Notes: generated by a model not told the origin, from the letters alone. Positions 18,141-27,526 are shown, counted from the stretch's first letter. The stretch: 64,000 nucleotides of DNA from Streptomyces sp. CB01249 (GCF_001905735.1 NZ_LISW01000002.1:1152426-1216425); one strand, 5' to 3'. Translations and numbers: made by a program.

Positions 18141-20090
18141 TCAGCGCCGGCGGTAGGAGCTCACATAACCGGCGGCCGGGGTGCCGACGCCGGTCACGTC
18201 GTCGTAGCCGCGCACGGCCGCCAGCGAGGCGTCCTTGCCCAGGCTGCGCACGGTGGTCCGCAGACCGTCCGCCGCGTCGACGCCGTTGACGTAGTCCACC
18301 CGGACGACCGCCAGGTCACGGTGTGCGCCGAGCGGGTGGTCGGTCACGTCGTGGTACGCCTTCGAGTGGTACCGGGCGTAGATCGCCGGGTTGGCGAACC
18401 CGATCGGCCGCCCGTGCTGGGCCTGCTGCGCCAGCGCCTGGATGCCCGCGATGACCGGGGCCGCCAGCGAGGTGCCGCCGATGCGGTACTCGTCGTAGCC
18501 CAGCGAACCGTCGGGCAGGGTCTGGGTCTGCCCGACCAGGAAGCCGGTGTTCGGGTCCGCGACGGCCGCGATGTCCGGCGCCGTGCGCATCCGGGTCTTC
18601 CCGTTCGCCCGCGCCAGCGAGTCGGGCACGATCCCGCGCTGGTAGAACGGCTGCTTCACGGTGGAGCTGGTGCCGCCGCCCGCGCCCGAGGTGTAGGCGC
18701 CGGGGAACCCTTCCCAGCTGCGGCCGTCCGCCGCCAGCGGGGCGTTGAGCGTGCCCCAGCCTGTCTCCCAGAGGTACTTGTCGTGCTTGCCGACCGCGAG
18801 CGCGGTGCCGCCGACCGAGGTCACCCAGGCCGAGTTGGACGGGACGTCGATCTGCTTGGTACCGGTCGAGTCGACGTTGTCGCCCGCGTCGCCGGAGGAG
18901 AAGTAGAAGCCGATGCCCTCGATCGCGCCCATCTGGAACACGTGGTCGTAGGCGAGCGCCAGGTCCGGCGTCTGGTTGGCCTCCACATCGCCCCAGGAGT
19001 TGGAGACGATGTCCGCGAGGTGGTGGTCGACGACCTTGTTCAGCGAGTCGAGCAGGTCGTTGTCGTAGCAGGACGCGCCGCCCACGTACACGATGTCGGC
19101 GGCGGGCGCGACCGCGTGCACGGCCTCGACGTCGAGGGTCTCCTCGCCGTACCAGCCGGAGGCGCCGCACTCCTCGGTCTTCGTGTACTCCTTGGGCAGC
19201 ACCTGGCTCAACTGGCCGTGCTTGTAAGGGGCGTCGCCGTTGCGCTTCGCGTACTCGGCGGCGTCCTTCGCGATGGTCGGCGAGGCGTACGCGTCGGTGA
19301 TGGCGACGGTCACGCCCTTGCCGGTGTAGCTCCCGGCCCCGTACGCGGCGCGCAGCTGCTTGCCGGTGTAGCCCTTGATGGCGTACGGCGCCTTCGACCC
19401 GTACGCCTTCGGCAGCGAGGAGGCCGTCTTCGACCCGAAGTACGAGGAGAACGGACCGGAGTTGCGGAACACCGCGTCCGGCGGCGGCAGCACGTCGTCG
19501 TGGCGGGCGGTGTGCGGGGCGTTGTCCAGGCCGGACACGGCGAGCACGGCGTCGCCCAGCCCGGCGGGGACCGAGGCGGTGCTGGACGGGGCTCGGTAAG
19601 TGCGGCCGCCCTTGCGGTAGTTGCGCAGCTGGGTGGAGAACGCCTTCTCGGCGGCGGCGACGTCACCGGTGGCCGAGACGTAGTGCTGGTTCGCCCCGGT
19701 GACGGTCAGCCCACCGGCCTTCAGCCACTGACTGACCCGCTCGATCTGCTCCGGCGTGGCCCCGAACCGGGCCTGCGCCTGCGCGGGGCTCAGGAACTTC
19801 CCGTACGAGGACGAGTCCGGGTCCGACACGGCGGCGGCGTAGGCGGCGAGCCCCTTCGCGTCCCGGCCCGCCAGGTGCACCCGGACGGCCACCTTCGTGC
19901 TGTCGGAAGCGGCCCCCTGGTCGGCCGAGGCGGTCGCCCAGGCCGGTTTGGTGCCCTGCAACGCGTCCCGGCCCCCGTGCCCGGCATCGGCACTGGCGTC
20001 GGGCATCCCGAGGGCGAGCGCCCCGGCGAGCAACGGCAGTGTCACTGCCATGCTCAGCCCGGCGCGTCGTCCGGCGCGGCTGAATATCAA
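18141..20090 (-). CDS. Secreted sedolisin-type (S53) serine-carboxyl protease
   Basis: About 649 aa from a TTG at 20090; an ATG at 20051 (MAVTLPLL) is an alternative but would remove the basic signal n-region. Signal peptide to about ADA, then a pro-kumamolisin activation domain (VHLAGRDAKGLAAYAAAV to about residue 200) and the catalytic domain with the Glu/Asp pair in YGEETLDVEAVHAVAPAA, oxyanion Asp in FSSGDAGDN and nucleophile in IGGTSLAAPVIAG. Expected to be exported and self-activated at acidic pH. An AGGGGG precedes the TTG by about 8 nt. Confidence 0.85.
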   Translation of the reverse strand: MIFSRAGRRAGLSMAVTLPLLAGALALGMPDASADAGHGGRDALQGTKPAWATASADQGAASDSTKVAVRVHLAGRDAKGLAAYAAAVSDPDSSSYGKFLSPAQAQARFGATPEQIERVSQWLKAGGLTVTGANQHYVSATGDVAAAEKAFSTQLRNYRKGGRTYRAPSSTASVPAGLGDAVLAVSGLDNAPHTARHDDVLPPPDAVFRNSGPFSSYFGSKTASSLPKAYGSKAPYAIKGYTGKQLRAAYGAGSYTGKGVTVAITDAYASPTIAKDAAEYAKRNGDAPYKHGQLSQVLPKEYTKTEECGASGWYGEETLDVEAVHAVAPAADIVYVGGASCYDNDLLDSLNKVVDHHLADIVSNSWGDVEANQTPDLALAYDHVFQMGAIEGIGFYFSSGDAGDNVDSTGTKQIDVPSNSAWVTSVGGTALAVGKHDKYLWETGWGTLNAPLAADGRSWEGFPGAYTSGAGGGTSSTVKQPFYQRGIVPDSLARANGKTRMRTAPDIAAVADPNTGFLVGQTQTLPDGSLGYDEYRIGGTSLAAPVIAGIQALAQQAQHGRPIGFANPAIYARYHSKAYHDVTDHPLGAHRDLAVVRVDYVNGVDAADGLRTTVRSLGKDASLAAVRGYDDVTGVGTPAAGYVSSYRRR

Positions 20091-20128
20091 AACAACAACC
20101 CCCTGCGATATGGGTCTCGCGTACGGAG

Positions 20129-20152
20129 CATGTGCCGAATGAAGTGCACATG
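20129..20152. promoter_or_regulatory. Inverted repeat CATGTGC-N10-GCACATG upstream of the protease
   Basis: Perfect 7-bp arms in the 190-bp gap before the sedolisin start. Candidate regulator-binding site; no associated regulator gene nearby. Confidence 0.35.
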
Positions 20153-20282
20153 TAATGCGCCACTCTGGCGAGTAACCCTTCATGCAGGGGGCATGCATTC
20201 CCCAAGACTCGGCCAAGTGCCGTGGCAAGCGGGTCGGTTCACCTGCCGCCGCGCACCCCGCCCCGCCGCCCGGTAAGGTGCG

Positions 20283-20440
20283 GAGGGCCGCGACTGGCGC
20301 GCACTCCTCGCGGGGTGCTCAGTGGAATCGACCACGAGGGAGCGGCACACCCCGGGCGTGCCCGGGGGCGTCATGCCGGAGAGCCGTCCGCCTGGGCATC
20401 CGGGTCCACGCCGCAGCGATGCGTCCGACCCGGGAGGAAC
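20283..20440 (+). promoter_or_regulatory. ZTP (pfl-type) riboswitch upstream of glyA
   Basis: The aptamer signature is readable: P1 strand GCCGC followed by GACTGGCG, then AGTGGAA...CCAC and AGGGAGCGGC closing P1 (20342-20346), and the hallmark CCGCCTGGGCA at 20388-20398. ZTP/ZMP riboswitches sense purine-pathway stress caused by low 10-formyl-THF and commonly control one-carbon genes such as glyA. Downstream, CCGGGTC (20400-20406) can pair with GACCCGG (20427-20433), next to the Shine-Dalgarno GGGAGGA, which suggests translational control by ribosome-site sequestration. Confidence 0.9.
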
Positions 20441-20442
20441 CC

Positions 20443-21714
<1,272 letters not shown>

Positions 21715-21730
21715 GCCGCCGCGTACGACT

Positions 21731-21764
21731 GTGCCCCGCAACGGAGTTGTCCGGTGCGGGGCAC
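21731..21764. terminator. Terminator hairpin after glyA
   Basis: Outer stem GTGCCCCGCA/TGCGGGGCAC and inner stem CGGA-GTTG-TCCG form one long hairpin 16 bp after the glyA stop, also serving the convergent DUF397 gene. Confidence 0.85.
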
Positions 21765-21774
21765 GGTGTGTGGC

Positions 21775-22020
21775 TCAGTTCTGGGCGGCGTACGCGATGA
21801 ACTCGTTCCACGTCGTGGGGGAGAGGGCGAGTTCGGGGCTGTGCTGGTCCTTGGAGTCACGGACGTGGACGGCGGTGGGGCAGGTGGCGACCTCGACGCA
21901 AGCGTCCCCCTGGGAGCCGCTGTAGCTGGACTTGTGCCAGTCCATCGCCACCTCGACGCAGTTGTCTCCCTCCGAGCCGCTGTAGCTGCTCTTGAACCAG
22001 GCCAGGCCGGACGTGCTCAT
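21775..22020 (-). CDS. DUF397 protein with two tandem DUF397 motifs
   Basis: 81 aa. Two copies of the motif appear in succession: WFKSSYSGSEGDNCVEVA and WHKSSYSGSQGDACVEVA, followed by VHVRDSKD. DUF397 proteins accompany XRE/DUF5753 regulators throughout Streptomyces and are thought to act as partner or antitoxin-like proteins; I infer this role from the neighbour. ATG at 22020 overlaps the regulator's stop (ATGA), so the pair is coupled. Confidence 0.9.
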   Translation of the reverse strand: MSTSGLAWFKSSYSGSEGDNCVEVAMDWHKSSYSGSQGDACVEVATCPTAVHVRDSKDQHSPELALSPTTWNEFIAYAAQN

Positions 22021-22880
22021 AGCGCTCCTCGCATTCGCTTCAGCAGGCTCAGCGAGTCCTCGGGCGTCAGAGCCTGCGAGCGCAGTTTCGCATACCGCTG
22101 CTGGAGCACGCTGATCTCCTTGGGGTCGGAGATGAGCCGTCCGTTCTTCTGTCCCTCCGAGTAGGCGAACCACCGGTGCTCAGGAGTCTCCGCCAGCACG
22201 ATGGGCCCATCGGTCCCCGCATGCGAGACCCGCCGCGTAGGCATGATCTGAAACTCGACGTTCCAATTTCCCTCGATCAACTCGATCAGGTGGTCCAGGA
22301 GTTCACGCGTGACATCGTCCCCACCCGTGTGCCGCTCCAGGACCGACTGCTCCACGATGAAGCTGAACGCGGTCGGCGGCTTCCGGTTGACGGAAAGAAT
22401 CTCCTGACGGGCCATGCGTGCCGTGATCCGCTGCTCCAACTCCTCCGGGTCCGGGAGCGGCGGCACGGCGAGCGAGATGGCACGGGCGTACGCCTCTGTC
22501 TGCAACAGGCCAGGGATCACCCGGCATTCATACGTGTAGACGCTGATCGCCGTCGATTCGAGGCGCGCCCACTGCACGAACCAGTTCGCCAGCCCGGCCT
22601 GCCGGGTGAGGTAGGGCGCGGCCTTGCGCAGGGCACCCGTGTTGCCGAGGACCGGTTCCGCGCTCTCCACGAAGCCGCGCTCCGGCCACCGGCGGCCCTG
22701 CTCGATGGAGGCGATCGTGTGCCTTGAATAGCCGACCAGTTTGCCGAACTGCTCGCGGCTCAGGCCCGCGTGTTCGCGTAGGGCATGGACGACCGCGCCG
22801 AAGGTGCGCAGACTGTCCGAAGCCTCCGGCTCCGTACCGCCCGCAGATCCCGTAACGCCGTCCGTGTTCCCGTAGGCCAT
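22017..22880 (-). CDS. Helix-turn-helix XRE regulator with DUF5753 domain
   Basis: 287 aa from the ATG at 22880 (a GTG three codons earlier is possible). N-terminal XRE helix-turn-helix: VVHALREHAGLSREQFGKLVGYSRHTIASIEQGRRWP. The remainder is the DUF5753 domain (VPGLLQTEAYARA-type segment reads VIPGLLQTEAYARAI, and PIVLAETPEHRWFAYSE). This is the standard regulator half of an XRE/DUF397 pair. A perfect 23-bp palindrome lies about 95 bp upstream and is a plausible binding site. Confidence 0.9.
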   Translation of the reverse strand: MAYGNTDGVTGSAGGTEPEASDSLRTFGAVVHALREHAGLSREQFGKLVGYSRHTIASIEQGRRWPERGFVESAEPVLGNTGALRKAAPYLTRQAGLANWFVQWARLESTAISVYTYECRVIPGLLQTEAYARAISLAVPPLPDPEELEQRITARMARQEILSVNRKPPTAFSFIVEQSVLERHTGGDDVTRELLDHLIELIEGNWNVEFQIMPTRRVSHAGTDGPIVLAETPEHRWFAYSEGQKNGRLISDPKEISVLQQRYAKLRSQALTPEDSLSLLKRMRGAL

Positions 22881-22974
22881 CGTGGCCACCTTTCGCGCCG
22901 CCGCACCCCGTCGTACCGCTTCTGACTCGGTGTCATGGTCGAGGCGGGGGCTACGTACTGTCCACCAGGCGTGT

Positions 22975-22997
22975 GCGTACGCTGACGCAGCGTACGC
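22975..22997. promoter_or_regulatory. Perfect palindrome GCGTACGCTG-ACG-CAGCGTACGC
   Basis: 10-bp perfect arms with a 3-base centre in the 200-bp region between the XRE regulator start (22880) and the arsC stop (23084). Probable operator for the XRE regulator. Confidence 0.6.
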
Positions 22998-23083
22998 GCT
23001 GCGGACCTGGTGCGAGCGGGGATTTCGGCGTTGCGTGCGAAGCCTTGCACACGCTTTCGTTTCGGACGGGTCCGTTGATCCGC

Positions 23084-23491
23084 TCAGCGGGGCCGGAGCT
23101 CGGCGAGGAGGTCACGGACGTGCCGCTCGATGCGGTCGCGGATCGGCCGGACGGCCTCGATCCCGTGACCGGCGGGATCTTCGAGTGACCAGTCGAGGTA
23201 CTTCTTGCCGGGGAAGACGGGGCAGGCGTCTCCGCACCCCATGGTGATCACCACGTCCGATGCCTGTACCGCTTCGACGGTCAGCACTTTCGGGGTCTCG
23301 GCGGAGAGGTCGATGCCGACTTCCGCCATGGCCCGGACGGCGGCCGGGTTCACCGAGGCCGCGGGGGCGGACCCGGCGGAGCGGACCTCGACGCGGCCTT
23401 CGGAGAGATGGGTCAGGAAGGCGGCGGCCATCTGCGAGCGGCCCGCGTTGTGGACGCACACGAACAGCACGGACGGCTTGGGTTCAGGCAT
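23084..23491 (-). CDS. arsC: Arsenate reductase, low-molecular-weight phosphatase type
   Basis: 135 aa. The phosphatase-like P-loop C12-V-H-N-A-G-R18-S is intact, with the later cysteine pair region TMGCGDACPVFPG and LDWSLEDPAG typical of arsenate reductases. Reduces arsenate to arsenite; in actinobacteria the reductant may be mycothiol or thioredoxin, which cannot be told here. Its start overlaps the end of acr3 by 8 bases; last gene of an arsR-acr3-arsC operon. Confidence 0.92.
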   Translation of the reverse strand: MPEPKPSVLFVCVHNAGRSQMAAAFLTHLSEGRVEVRSAGSAPAASVNPAAVRAMAEVGIDLSAETPKVLTVEAVQASDVVITMGCGDACPVFPGKKYLDWSLEDPAGHGIEAVRPIRDRIERHVRDLLAELRPR

Positions 23492-24572
23492 GGGCGGAGC
23501 CTTCCGGGGAGGCGGGGAAGTGGCGGCGGGCGGCGAGGGCGACGTGGACGAGGCCGATCAGGACGGGGACCTCGATGAGGGGGCCGACGACTCCGGCGAG
23601 GGCCTGGCCGCTGGTGGCGCCGAAGGTGGCGATGGCGACGGCGATGGCGAGCTCGAAGTTGTTGCCGGCCGCGGTGAACGCCAGCGTCGTCGTCCTCGGG
23701 TAGTCCAGCCCCACGGCACGGCCGACGGCCATGGACCCGGCCCACATGAGCGCGAAGTACGCCAGCAGCGGCAGCGCGATCCGGGCGACGTCCAGGGGGC
23801 GGGAGGTGATGGCGTCGCCCTGGAGGGCGAAGAGCACGACGATGGTGAACAGCAGCCCGTACAGGGCGACCGGGCCGATCCGGGGGATCAGCTTCGTCTC
23901 GTACCAGGTGCGCCCCCGGGCCTTCTCGCCGAGACGCCGGGTGAGGAAACCGGCCAGCAGGGGGATGCCGAGGAAGATCAGGACCGAGCGGGCGATCTCC
24001 CACACGGAGACGTCCAGCGCGGTCTGCTCAAGGCCCAGTCGACCGGGCAGCACGGACAGGTAGAACCAGCCCAGTGCGGCGAAGGCGAGCACCTGGAAGA
24101 GCGAGTTCAGGGCGACCAGGACGGCGGCGGCCTCGCGGTCGCCGCAGGCGAGATCGTTCCAGATGACGACCATGGCGATGCAGCGGGCGAGCCCGACGAT
24201 GATCAGGCCGGTGCGGTACTCGGGCAGGTCCGGCAGGAAGATCCAGGCGAGCGCGAACATCAGCGCCGGACCGACAACCCAGTTGAGGACCAGAGACGTC
24301 AGGAGCAGCGGGCGGTCGCGGGTGACGGTGTCGAGGCGGTCGTAGCGGACCTTGGCCAGCACCGGGTACATCATCACGAGCAGGCCCAGCGCGATCGGCA
24401 GCGAGACGCCGGTGACGGTCACCCCGGCCAGCGCGTCCCCGAGACCGGGCACGAGACGCCCCAGGCCGAGCCCGGCCGCCATCGCGAGCAGAATCCACAC
24501 GGCGAGGAAGCGGTCGAGGAACGCCAGCCGTCCGGCGACCGGTGCCGGTGCGGCAGCGGCGTCCGTCGTCAC
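23484..24572 (-). CDS. acr3: Arsenite efflux transporter Acr3
   Basis: 362 aa with ten hydrophobic helices. The functional cysteine C131 lies in GLARCIAMVVIWND, and the second conserved patch is FTAAGNNFELAIAVAIATFG, both diagnostic for Acr3 rather than ArsB. Exports arsenite produced by ArsC. GTG at 24572 overlaps the arsR stop (GTGA), giving a coupled arsR-acr3-arsC operon. Confidence 0.93.
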   Translation of the reverse strand: MTTDAAAAPAPVAGRLAFLDRFLAVWILLAMAAGLGLGRLVPGLGDALAGVTVTGVSLPIALGLLVMMYPVLAKVRYDRLDTVTRDRPLLLTSLVLNWVVGPALMFALAWIFLPDLPEYRTGLIIVGLARCIAMVVIWNDLACGDREAAAVLVALNSLFQVLAFAALGWFYLSVLPGRLGLEQTALDVSVWEIARSVLIFLGIPLLAGFLTRRLGEKARGRTWYETKLIPRIGPVALYGLLFTIVVLFALQGDAITSRPLDVARIALPLLAYFALMWAGSMAVGRAVGLDYPRTTTLAFTAAGNNFELAIAVAIATFGATSGQALAGVVGPLIEVPVLIGLVHVALAARRHFPASPEGSAHA

Positions 24573-24940
24573 GAGACGGGTCCGGCGGGGCGGGTGAGGA
24601 TCGCGGCGAGCCGGTCCGTCATCGCGGGCAGCAGGCGGTAGTACACCCAGGTCCCGCGCCGCTCGGAGTCGATGAGCCCGGCCTGCTTCAGCAGCTTCAG
24701 GTGATGGGAGATCGTCGGCTGCGACAGGTCGAAGGCAGGCGTCAGATCGCAGACGCAGACCTCCCCGCCCGCGCGGGACGCGATCATCGACAGCAGGCGC
24801 AGCCGCACCGGATCACCCAGCGCCTTGAACACCTTCGCCAGGTCGGCGGCCTGGTCCTCGTCCAGCGGGGCGGTCAGCAGCGCCGGGCAGCATCCCTCGG
24901 CACCGTCCTGGCCGATCACCACGAGCTCTTGTTTCGACAT
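24569..24940 (-). CDS. arsR: ArsR/SmtB family arsenic-responsive repressor
   Basis: 123 aa. Winged-helix core FKALGDPVRLRLLSMIA and DLSQPTISHHLKLLKQAGL. The metalloid site C62-V-C64-D-L is present, as in classical ArsR, and there is an extra vicinal pair C17-C18 near the N-terminus. Represses its own operon and probably the divergent arsI until arsenite binds. ATG at 24940, with candidate operators immediately upstream. Confidence 0.93.
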   Translation of the reverse strand: MSKQELVVIGQDGAEGCCPALLTAPLDEDQAADLAKVFKALGDPVRLRLLSMIASRAGGEVCVCDLTPAFDLSQPTISHHLKLLKQAGLIDSERRGTWVYYRLLPAMTDRLAAILTRPAGPVS

Positions 24941-24948
24941 GCTTCTAT

Positions 24949-24996
24949 ATTGACGTCCTTCAATCCACGACGCAAGCTTGTATCGACAGACATCGA
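24949..24996. promoter_or_regulatory. Candidate ArsR operators between arsR and arsI
   Basis: AT-rich island in the 81-bp divergent gap: imperfect dyad ATTGACGTCCTTCAAT (24949-24964) and ATCGACAGACATCGA (24982-24996, two ATCGA half-sites). Both lie where -35/-10 elements of the divergent genes should be. Confidence 0.55.
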
Positions 24997-25021
24997 ATCA
25001 ACCCGTTCGGGGAGTACCGCC

Positions 25022-25465
25022 ATGTCCCGTGTCCAGCTCGCGCTCAACGTCGCCGACCTCGAAGCCTCGGTGACCTTCTACTCCAAGCTGTTCGGCGTCG
25101 AACCGGCCAAGCGCCGCCCCGGCTACGCCAACTTCGCCGTCGCGGAGCCCCCGCTCAAGCTCGTCCTGATCGAGGGCGAGCCCGGCCAGGACACCCGCCT
25201 GGACCACCTCGGCGTCGAGGTCGAGACCACCGCGGCCGTCACCGCCGCCACCGACCGCCTCAAGGAGGCCGGCCTCGCCACGTTCGAGGAGAACGACACC
25301 TCCTGCTGCTACGCCCTCCAGGACAAGGTCTGGGTCCACGGCCCCGGCAAGGAACCCTGGGAGGTCTACGTCGTCAAGGCCGACGCCGACCAACTGGGCA
25401 AGACCCCGGCAATCGAGGCCGAAGCCGGTTGCTGCGCCGACCGATCCCCGGCGACCGCGAGCTGA
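25022..25465 (+). CDS. arsI: ArsI/CadI-type dioxygenase (C-As lyase family)
   Basis: 147 aa, vicinal-oxygen-chelate fold. The metal ligands expected for ArsI can be placed as Q5, H62 and E114, and the substrate-binding vicinal cysteines as C95-C96 in NDTSCCYALQDKVWVHGP. ArsI cleaves the carbon-arsenic bond of trivalent organoarsenicals; CadI relatives are simply metal-inducible. A second Cys pair lies in the C-terminal tail (AGCCADRS). ATG at 25022. Divergent from arsR. Confidence 0.85.
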   Translation: MSRVQLALNVADLEASVTFYSKLFGVEPAKRRPGYANFAVAEPPLKLVLIEGEPGQDTRLDHLGVEVETTAAVTAATDRLKEAGLATFEENDTSCCYALQDKVWVHGPGKEPWEVYVVKADADQLGKTPAIEAEAGCCADRSPATAS

Positions 25466-25551
25466 TGCGGACGCCCTGAGCACGTACGCTCACAGGGAGT
25501 ACGCAGGTGATCACTGGTGCGGGGCGGGGCCGTGCCGCCAGATTTGAGGGC

Positions 25552-26004
25552 ATGACACCACTGCCCACCGCGGTCGCCCCCCAAGCTCCGGCCACCGCAA
25601 ACGCGTTCACCCAGCGCTTCAGCTCCACCCCGCGCGGCGCCCGGCTCGCCCGGCGGCTCGCCCTGCACCAGCTCGACGCCTGGGGCGTGCCGTACGGCAG
25701 CACGGCGTCCGACACCGCCGCCGTGCTGGTCGCCGAGCTCGCCGCCAACGCCGTCACTCACGGCCGCGTCCCCGGCCGCGACTTCGAGCTGGTCGTCCGG
25801 CTCACCGGCCGCACCCTGCGCATCGAGGTCTCCGACACCAGGGGCGAACACCGCCCGCCGTCCGGCGCCGTGGCCGAGCCCGCACCGCTTGCCGAGGAGG
25901 GCCGAGGACTGCTCCTGGTCGCGGCGCTCGCCGACCGGTGGGAGGTGCTGGACCGGGCCCCTATCGGCAAGACGGTCGCGGTCGAGCTGGAACTGCCGCG
26001 CTGA
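25552..26004 (+). CDS. ATP-binding protein, anti-sigma-factor (RsbW-type) HATPase
   Basis: 150 aa. The N-box appears as VAELAANAVTHGRV and the G-box as EEGRGLLLVAALADRW, typical of the small HATPase_c_2 proteins that are abundant in Streptomyces and act as anti-sigma factors or serine kinases. ATG at 25552 is preferred over a GTG 15 codons upstream. No sigma or antagonist gene is adjacent; the target is unknown. Confidence 0.8.
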   Translation: MTPLPTAVAPQAPATANAFTQRFSSTPRGARLARRLALHQLDAWGVPYGSTASDTAAVLVAELAANAVTHGRVPGRDFELVVRLTGRTLRIEVSDTRGEHRPPSGAVAEPAPLAEEGRGLLLVAALADRWEVLDRAPIGKTVAVELELPR

Positions 26005-26060
26005 CAGCGGACTGCGGGCCCGGGTGTACCGCGTGGGAGAGTGGGAGACGGAGGCTGCTT

Positions 26061-26366
26061 ATGGCTGCGACCACGTTTCGTGCCGCCGTGCGCGACAAGG
26101 GAGAGCTGACGCTGCCCGCAGGAATCCGAGAGGTGCTCGGAGTCTCCCCGGGTGACGAGCTTGAGTTCGCCATCAATGACGACGGCGTTGTCGAGGTGCA
26201 CGGACTACGGAAGATCCGTGCGGACCAGGCGTGGTTCTCGACGGAGCGGTGGCAGGCGGGTGAGCGTGAGGCGAGCGAGGACGTTGCCGCCGGGCGCACC
26301 ACCCGGCACGAGGGCGTGGACGAGATGTTCGCGCACCTCACCTCACCGGCGCCGGGTCGCCGGTGA
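26061..26366 (+). CDS. AbrB/MazE/SpoVT-type DNA-binding protein
   Basis: 101 aa. The swapped-hairpin AbrB domain is readable at residues 9-50: VRDKGELTLPAGIREVLGVSPGDELEF. The C-terminal half (QAWFSTERWQAGEREASEDV) resembles the toxin-neutralising tail of type II antitoxins. GGAGG precedes the ATG at 26061. No toxin (PIN or MazF) gene follows; the next gene is on the opposite strand, so it stands alone. Confidence 0.8.
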   Translation: MAATTFRAAVRDKGELTLPAGIREVLGVSPGDELEFAINDDGVVEVHGLRKIRADQAWFSTERWQAGEREASEDVAAGRTTRHEGVDEMFAHLTSPAPGRR

Positions 26367-26411
26367 GGTGACGGGGGGCCAGGCGGCCCTGCCGCCGGTC
26401 CGCGTCGCCCC

Positions 26412-26666
26412 TCAGACGGCGACGATCAAGGCCGCCACCGCGAACAGCGCCGCCGCCGTGCCGGCCAGCGCGCTGAGTACGCCGATGCAACGGAAGAGCA
26501 CCGGGGGCCAGGCGAAACGCGACGTGACGGGCATGCCCTCGGTCAACGCCCACAGCGCGATGCCCTCTTGGTGGCGTCGCGCCATCGCGGTGGCGTTCCG
26601 GACCATCCGCACCCCGAAGACGGTGAAGGCGAGCGCGATGAGCAACCCCACGATGATGACGAACAT
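26412..26666 (-). CDS. Small two-helix membrane protein
   Basis: 84 aa. Two hydrophobic helices (about 2-20, FVIIVGLLIALAFTVFGV, and about 57-82, VLFRCIGVLSALAGTAAALF) flank a short basic, tryptophan-containing loop. No family recognised. ATG at 26666. Confidence 0.7.
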   Translation of the reverse strand: MFVIIVGLLIALAFTVFGVRMVRNATAMARRHQEGIALWALTEGMPVTSRFAWPPVLFRCIGVLSALAGTAAALFAVAALIVAV

Positions 26667-26725
26667 GGTCCCCCCTGGACACGCGCGCCACGGCCGGCGC
26701 GGCTCGGCCGCATCGTACATACGCG

Positions 26726-26765
26726 AAGACCCCGACCTCAGTGTTTCCACTGACGGCGGGGTCTT
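26726..26765. terminator. Terminator downstream of tRNA-Arg
   Basis: Stem AAGACCCCG/CGGGGTCTT extended by CTCAGTG/CACTGA around a short loop, 20 bp past the tRNA 3' end. A T-run (TTTT) follows on the plus strand, so it may work in both directions. Confidence 0.8.
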
Positions 26766-26784
26766 TTCGGCACTTCCTGAGAAG

Positions 26785-26856
26785 TGCCCCCGGCAGGATT
26801 CGAACCTGCGCACCCGGCTCCGGAGGCCGATGCTCTATCCCCTGAGCTACGGGGGC
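26785..26856 (-). tRNA. tRNA-Arg (anticodon CCG)
   Basis: 72 nt cloverleaf: acceptor GCCCCCG/CGGGGGC, D arm GCTC/GAGC, anticodon stem TCGGC/GCCGG with loop CTCCGGA (anticodon CCG), T arm GCAGG-TTCGAAT-CCTGC, discriminator A. CCA is not encoded. Reads the common CGG codons. No integrase or duplicated 3' end nearby. Confidence 0.95.
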
Positions 26857-27051
26857 GTATCGCTGTGCTGCTCTGCGACGGGTGAAACACTACCAGCTCC
26901 GACGGGGTGCCCGTGAACAGGTATTCCGCGTCATCGCGTGACGGTGCGCACCCCCTCGTACACACATCCGGCCATCCTTATGGGGGCTCCTCCGGGGGCG
27001 GAAGTGGGCAAAACCCGGACGCAGCCCCTCCGGCGCGCCTACTCTCGAAGG

Positions 27052-27471
27052 GTGTCTGGGGCATGCGGCCGCGTGCTTGTTGTCGACGACAACAAGGTCA
27101 TCCGGCAGTTGATCAGGGTCAATCTCGAGCTGGAGGGCTTCGAGGTCGTGACCGCGGGCGATGGTGCCGAGTGTCTGGATCTCGTGCACCGGGTCCGTCC
27201 CGACGTGATCACGCTCGATGTGGTCATGCCCCGGCTCGACGGCCTCCAGACCGCCACCCGGCTGCGGTCCGACCCGCGCACCCGGCATCTGCCGCTCGCG
27301 ATCGTCAGCGCGTGCACGCCGTACGAGGTGGACAGCGGGGTCGCCGCCGGGGTCGACGCGTTCCTCGCCAAGCCCTTCGAGCCGACCGAGCTGGTACGGC
27401 TCGTGCGCCGGCTGATGGAGCGCGGCCGGACGGCCGCGCTCGACGGGCGGGCGGAGAGCGCCGCGGGCTGA
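27052..27471 (+). CDS. Single-domain response regulator (CheY-like)
   Basis: 139 aa consisting only of a receiver domain: acidic pair D12-D13, phosphorylation site D56 (ITLDVVMPRLDG), S86 and K107 (AKPFEP), with no output domain. No kinase is adjacent. The GTG at 27052 follows a TACTCT hexamer by 6 nt and has no properly spaced ribosome-binding site, consistent with a leaderless transcript starting at the GTG; an upstream ATG (26980) is less likely. Output may be protein-protein interaction. Confidence 0.8.
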   Translation: MSGACGRVLVVDDNKVIRQLIRVNLELEGFEVVTAGDGAECLDLVHRVRPDVITLDVVMPRLDGLQTATRLRSDPRTRHLPLAIVSACTPYEVDSGVAAGVDAFLAKPFEPTELVRLVRRLMERGRTAALDGRAESAAG

Positions 27472-27526
27472 CCGCATGGCGAAACCGGTTCGCGAAGGGC
27501 CCCCCTCCCTCCCCTACGCTTGTGCC

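Noticed and set aside
22882..23247. Plus-strand frame spanning the XRE-arsC gap
   Set aside because: Overlaps arsC in antisense, Arg/Gly-rich with no family resemblance and contains the palindrome; not coding.
26785..26856. tRNA-Arg as an integration site
   Set aside because: No integrase gene and no duplicated tRNA 3' end in the window.
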